Shown in pieces: positions 5,869 to 6,837 of a stretch of 6,837 nt of DNA (position 1 is the first letter of the stretch; every line of letters begins with the position of its first letter). The notes beneath the pieces were generated by a model, which saw only the letters and a program-made list of their open reading frames with translations, was not told where the DNA came from and made no database searches. The position numbers were made by a program, and so were the translations under genes. The DNA is taken from contig JAKDNC010000195.1 in assembly GCA_030452025.1 (NCBI GenBank), positions 1-6,837 of the forward strand, read 5' to 3'. The stretch is from Nocardioides sp. GTDB lineage: Bacteria; Actinomycetota; Actinomycetes; Propionibacteriales; Nocardioidaceae.

Positions 5869-5951
5869 ACCGGGCGTAGAGACTTTCAGCGTACACTTGT
5901 TCACTGATTTGGCGTCTCGATGTCTCCGACCCGGCCCAGGTCGGCACTCCA

Positions 5952-5983
5952 GCAGACGTCGGACTCGACAGCCTGACGTCTGC
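5952..5983 (-). terminator. Inverted repeat after tig, possible hairpin terminator
   Basis: GCAGACGTC (5952-5960) and GACGTCTGC (5975-5983) are perfect 9-bp complements around a 14-base spacer, which can pair two more bases. The start of the repeat lies 47 nt past the tig stop. No U tract follows, so it would be a non-canonical terminator. Each arm contains the palindrome GACGTC, the two centred exactly 20 bp apart, which would also suit a dimeric DNA-binding protein. The role is undecided. Confidence 0.4.
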
Positions 5984-6030
5984 GTCCCCCGGAAACCACC
6001 AAGTCGGCACAGGTGCGATGGTGTGCGGGA

Positions 6031-6837
6031 TCAGGCCTCGGCCTTCTCCTCACTCGCCTGGGCGTCGCCCTCGGTCGTGGCGTCGCCCTCGGCCTCGCCG
6101 GCTTCCTCTGGCTCGACCTCTGGCTCGGGCTCACCGATGGCGCCGTCGGGGCGCAGGTTCTTCAGCTCCAGCACGTCGCCGCTGGCGTCCTTGACGGTGG
6201 CCGCCTCGACGATCTGGGCGAGCGCCTTGCCGCGCAGGATCTCCTGGACCATGTCCGGGATGTGGTTGTGCTCGAACATGTGGTTCGCGAACTCCTGCGG
6301 GTCCTGACCGGACTGCTGGGCGCGACGGATGATGTGCTCGGAGAGCTCCTGCTGATCGACGCCGAACTCTTCCTTCTTGGCGACCTCGTCGAGGACGAAC
6401 TGGGCGGCGACGGCGTCGCGGACCCGACGCTCGAGGTCGGCCTCGAACTCCTCGATCGTCTGCTTCTCGTCCTCGAGGTATTTCTCCATCGACAACCCGG
6501 AGGCCATCAACTGCTGCTCGATGTTCTCGCGACGGGCGTTGAGCTCCTCGGCGACCAAGGTGTCGGGAAGCGCGATCTCGACCTGCTCGAGGAGGACCTC
6601 GAGCACGGCGTCACGGGCCGCGGCGGCCTGCTCGAGGCGCTTGCCGTTGCCCAGGCGGGTCCGGACGTCCTCGGTGAGCTCCTCGGAGGTGTCGAACTCG
6701 GAGGCCTGCTGGGCGAAGTCGTCGTCGAATTCGGGGAGGTCCTGCTCCTGGACCTCGTTGACCGTGACCTGCACATCGACCGGCTGGCCGACCATGTCAC
6801 CGCCGACGAGCTCGGAGGAGAAGGTCTTCTCGTCGCC
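6031..6837 (-). CDS. tig: Trigger factor, C-terminal part (5' end outside window)
   Basis: Ribosome-associated chaperone that binds nascent polypeptides near the exit tunnel. The frame stays open through base 6837 and ends at TGA 6033-6031, so 268 residues are visible and the ribosome-binding domain is missing. The first visible residues (GDEKTFSSELVGGDMVGQP) and VQVTVNEVQEQDLPEFDDDFA are the end of the FKBP-like prolyl isomerase domain and its junction to the C-terminal domain. The LPEFDDDFA junction is diagnostic. Residues about 60-215 form the helical, glutamate/glutamine-rich substrate-binding arms. The last 35 or so residues are an acidic Glu/Ala/Gly/Pro tail (EPEPEVEPEEAGEAEGDA), probably disordered, of the sort seen in actinobacterial trigger factors. 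A Met at 6795 is internal, not the start. It is upstream of and co-oriented with the hydrolase and clp genes. Confidence 0.97.
   Translation of the reverse strand, partial: GDEKTFSSELVGGDMVGQPVDVQVTVNEVQEQDLPEFDDDFAQQASEFDTSEELTEDVRTRLGNGKRLEQAAAARDAVLEVLLEQVEIALPDTLVAEELNARRENIEQQLMASGLSMEKYLEDEKQTIEEFEADLERRVRDAVAAQFVLDEVAKKEEFGVDQQELSEHIIRRAQQSGQDPQEFANHMFEHNHIPDMVQEILRGKALAQIVEAATVKDASGDVLELKNLRPDGAIGEPEPEVEPEEAGEAEGDATTEGDAQASEEKAEA

Larger units (their letters stand above)
5858..6030 (-). other. tig-hydrolase intergenic region with candidate promoter
   Basis: 173 bp without a gene. On the minus strand, TGTACGCT about 40 bp upstream of the hydrolase ATG contains TACGCT, a possible -10 (TAnnnT), but no good -35 precedes it. 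Overlapping this is GAAC-AAGT-GTAC, one base short of the actinobacterial LexA core GAAC-N4-GTTC; I treat it as unproven. An inverted repeat lies nearer tig at 5952-5983. The octamer GTCGGCAC also occurs twice (5940-5947 and 6003-6010). Confidence 0.35.

Noticed and set aside
5901..6134. Small 77-residue minus-strand frame overlapping the end of tig
   Set aside because: It lies in another frame of tig for more than 100 bases, is Arg/Pro-rich as expected of out-of-frame GC-rich DNA, and has no ribosome site that I can see.

Overview
The window is a high-GC actinobacterial chromosome segment. The family-level sequences, the paired ClpP1/ClpP2 peptidases and the ClgR-type operator fit Actinomycetota, most likely a Nocardioides-like member of the Propionibacteriales; the genus is an inference from recall. 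It is a housekeeping protein-quality-control locus, not an obviously mobile or defence region.

Layout from left to right. Bases 1-1001 (+) hold the 3' part of valyl-tRNA synthetase. Converging on it is a minus-strand gene (1047-1763) for an unrecognised single-pass membrane protein with a C-terminal tail of 16-residue tandem repeats. Its leader (1764-1878) contains a long-range inverted repeat that abuts the Shine-Dalgarno sequence. A strong 14-bp hairpin terminator (1879-1911) separates it from the Clp genes. Then follow, all on the minus strand and listed here in coordinate order (transcription runs the other way), clpX (1929-3215), clpP2 (3273-3881) and clpP1 (3884-about 4525). clpP1 and clpP2 are 2 nt apart and probably translationally coupled. 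The clpP1 upstream region carries an exact GTTCGC-N5-GCG ClgR box and a -10 element placed for a leaderless GTG start. Further right are a minus-strand alpha/beta hydrolase of the lipase type (4679-5857) and the 3' part of trigger factor tig (6031 to the window edge).

How the genes work together: trigger factor folds nascent chains at the ribosome. ClpX unfolds tagged or damaged substrates and feeds them to the mixed ClpP1P2 peptidase. ClgR, if present in the genome, would activate clpP1P2 under proteotoxic stress. In other actinobacteria tig, clpP1, clpP2, clpX and valS lie close together and co-oriented. Here a lipase-like gene sits between tig and clpP1, valS points the opposite way, and a repeat-protein gene sits between clpX and valS.

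I see no CRISPR array, tRNA or rRNA gene, insertion sequence or phage gene. The less-described elements are the repeat protein with its structured leader, the interposed hydrolase, and the regulatory architecture in front of clpP1.
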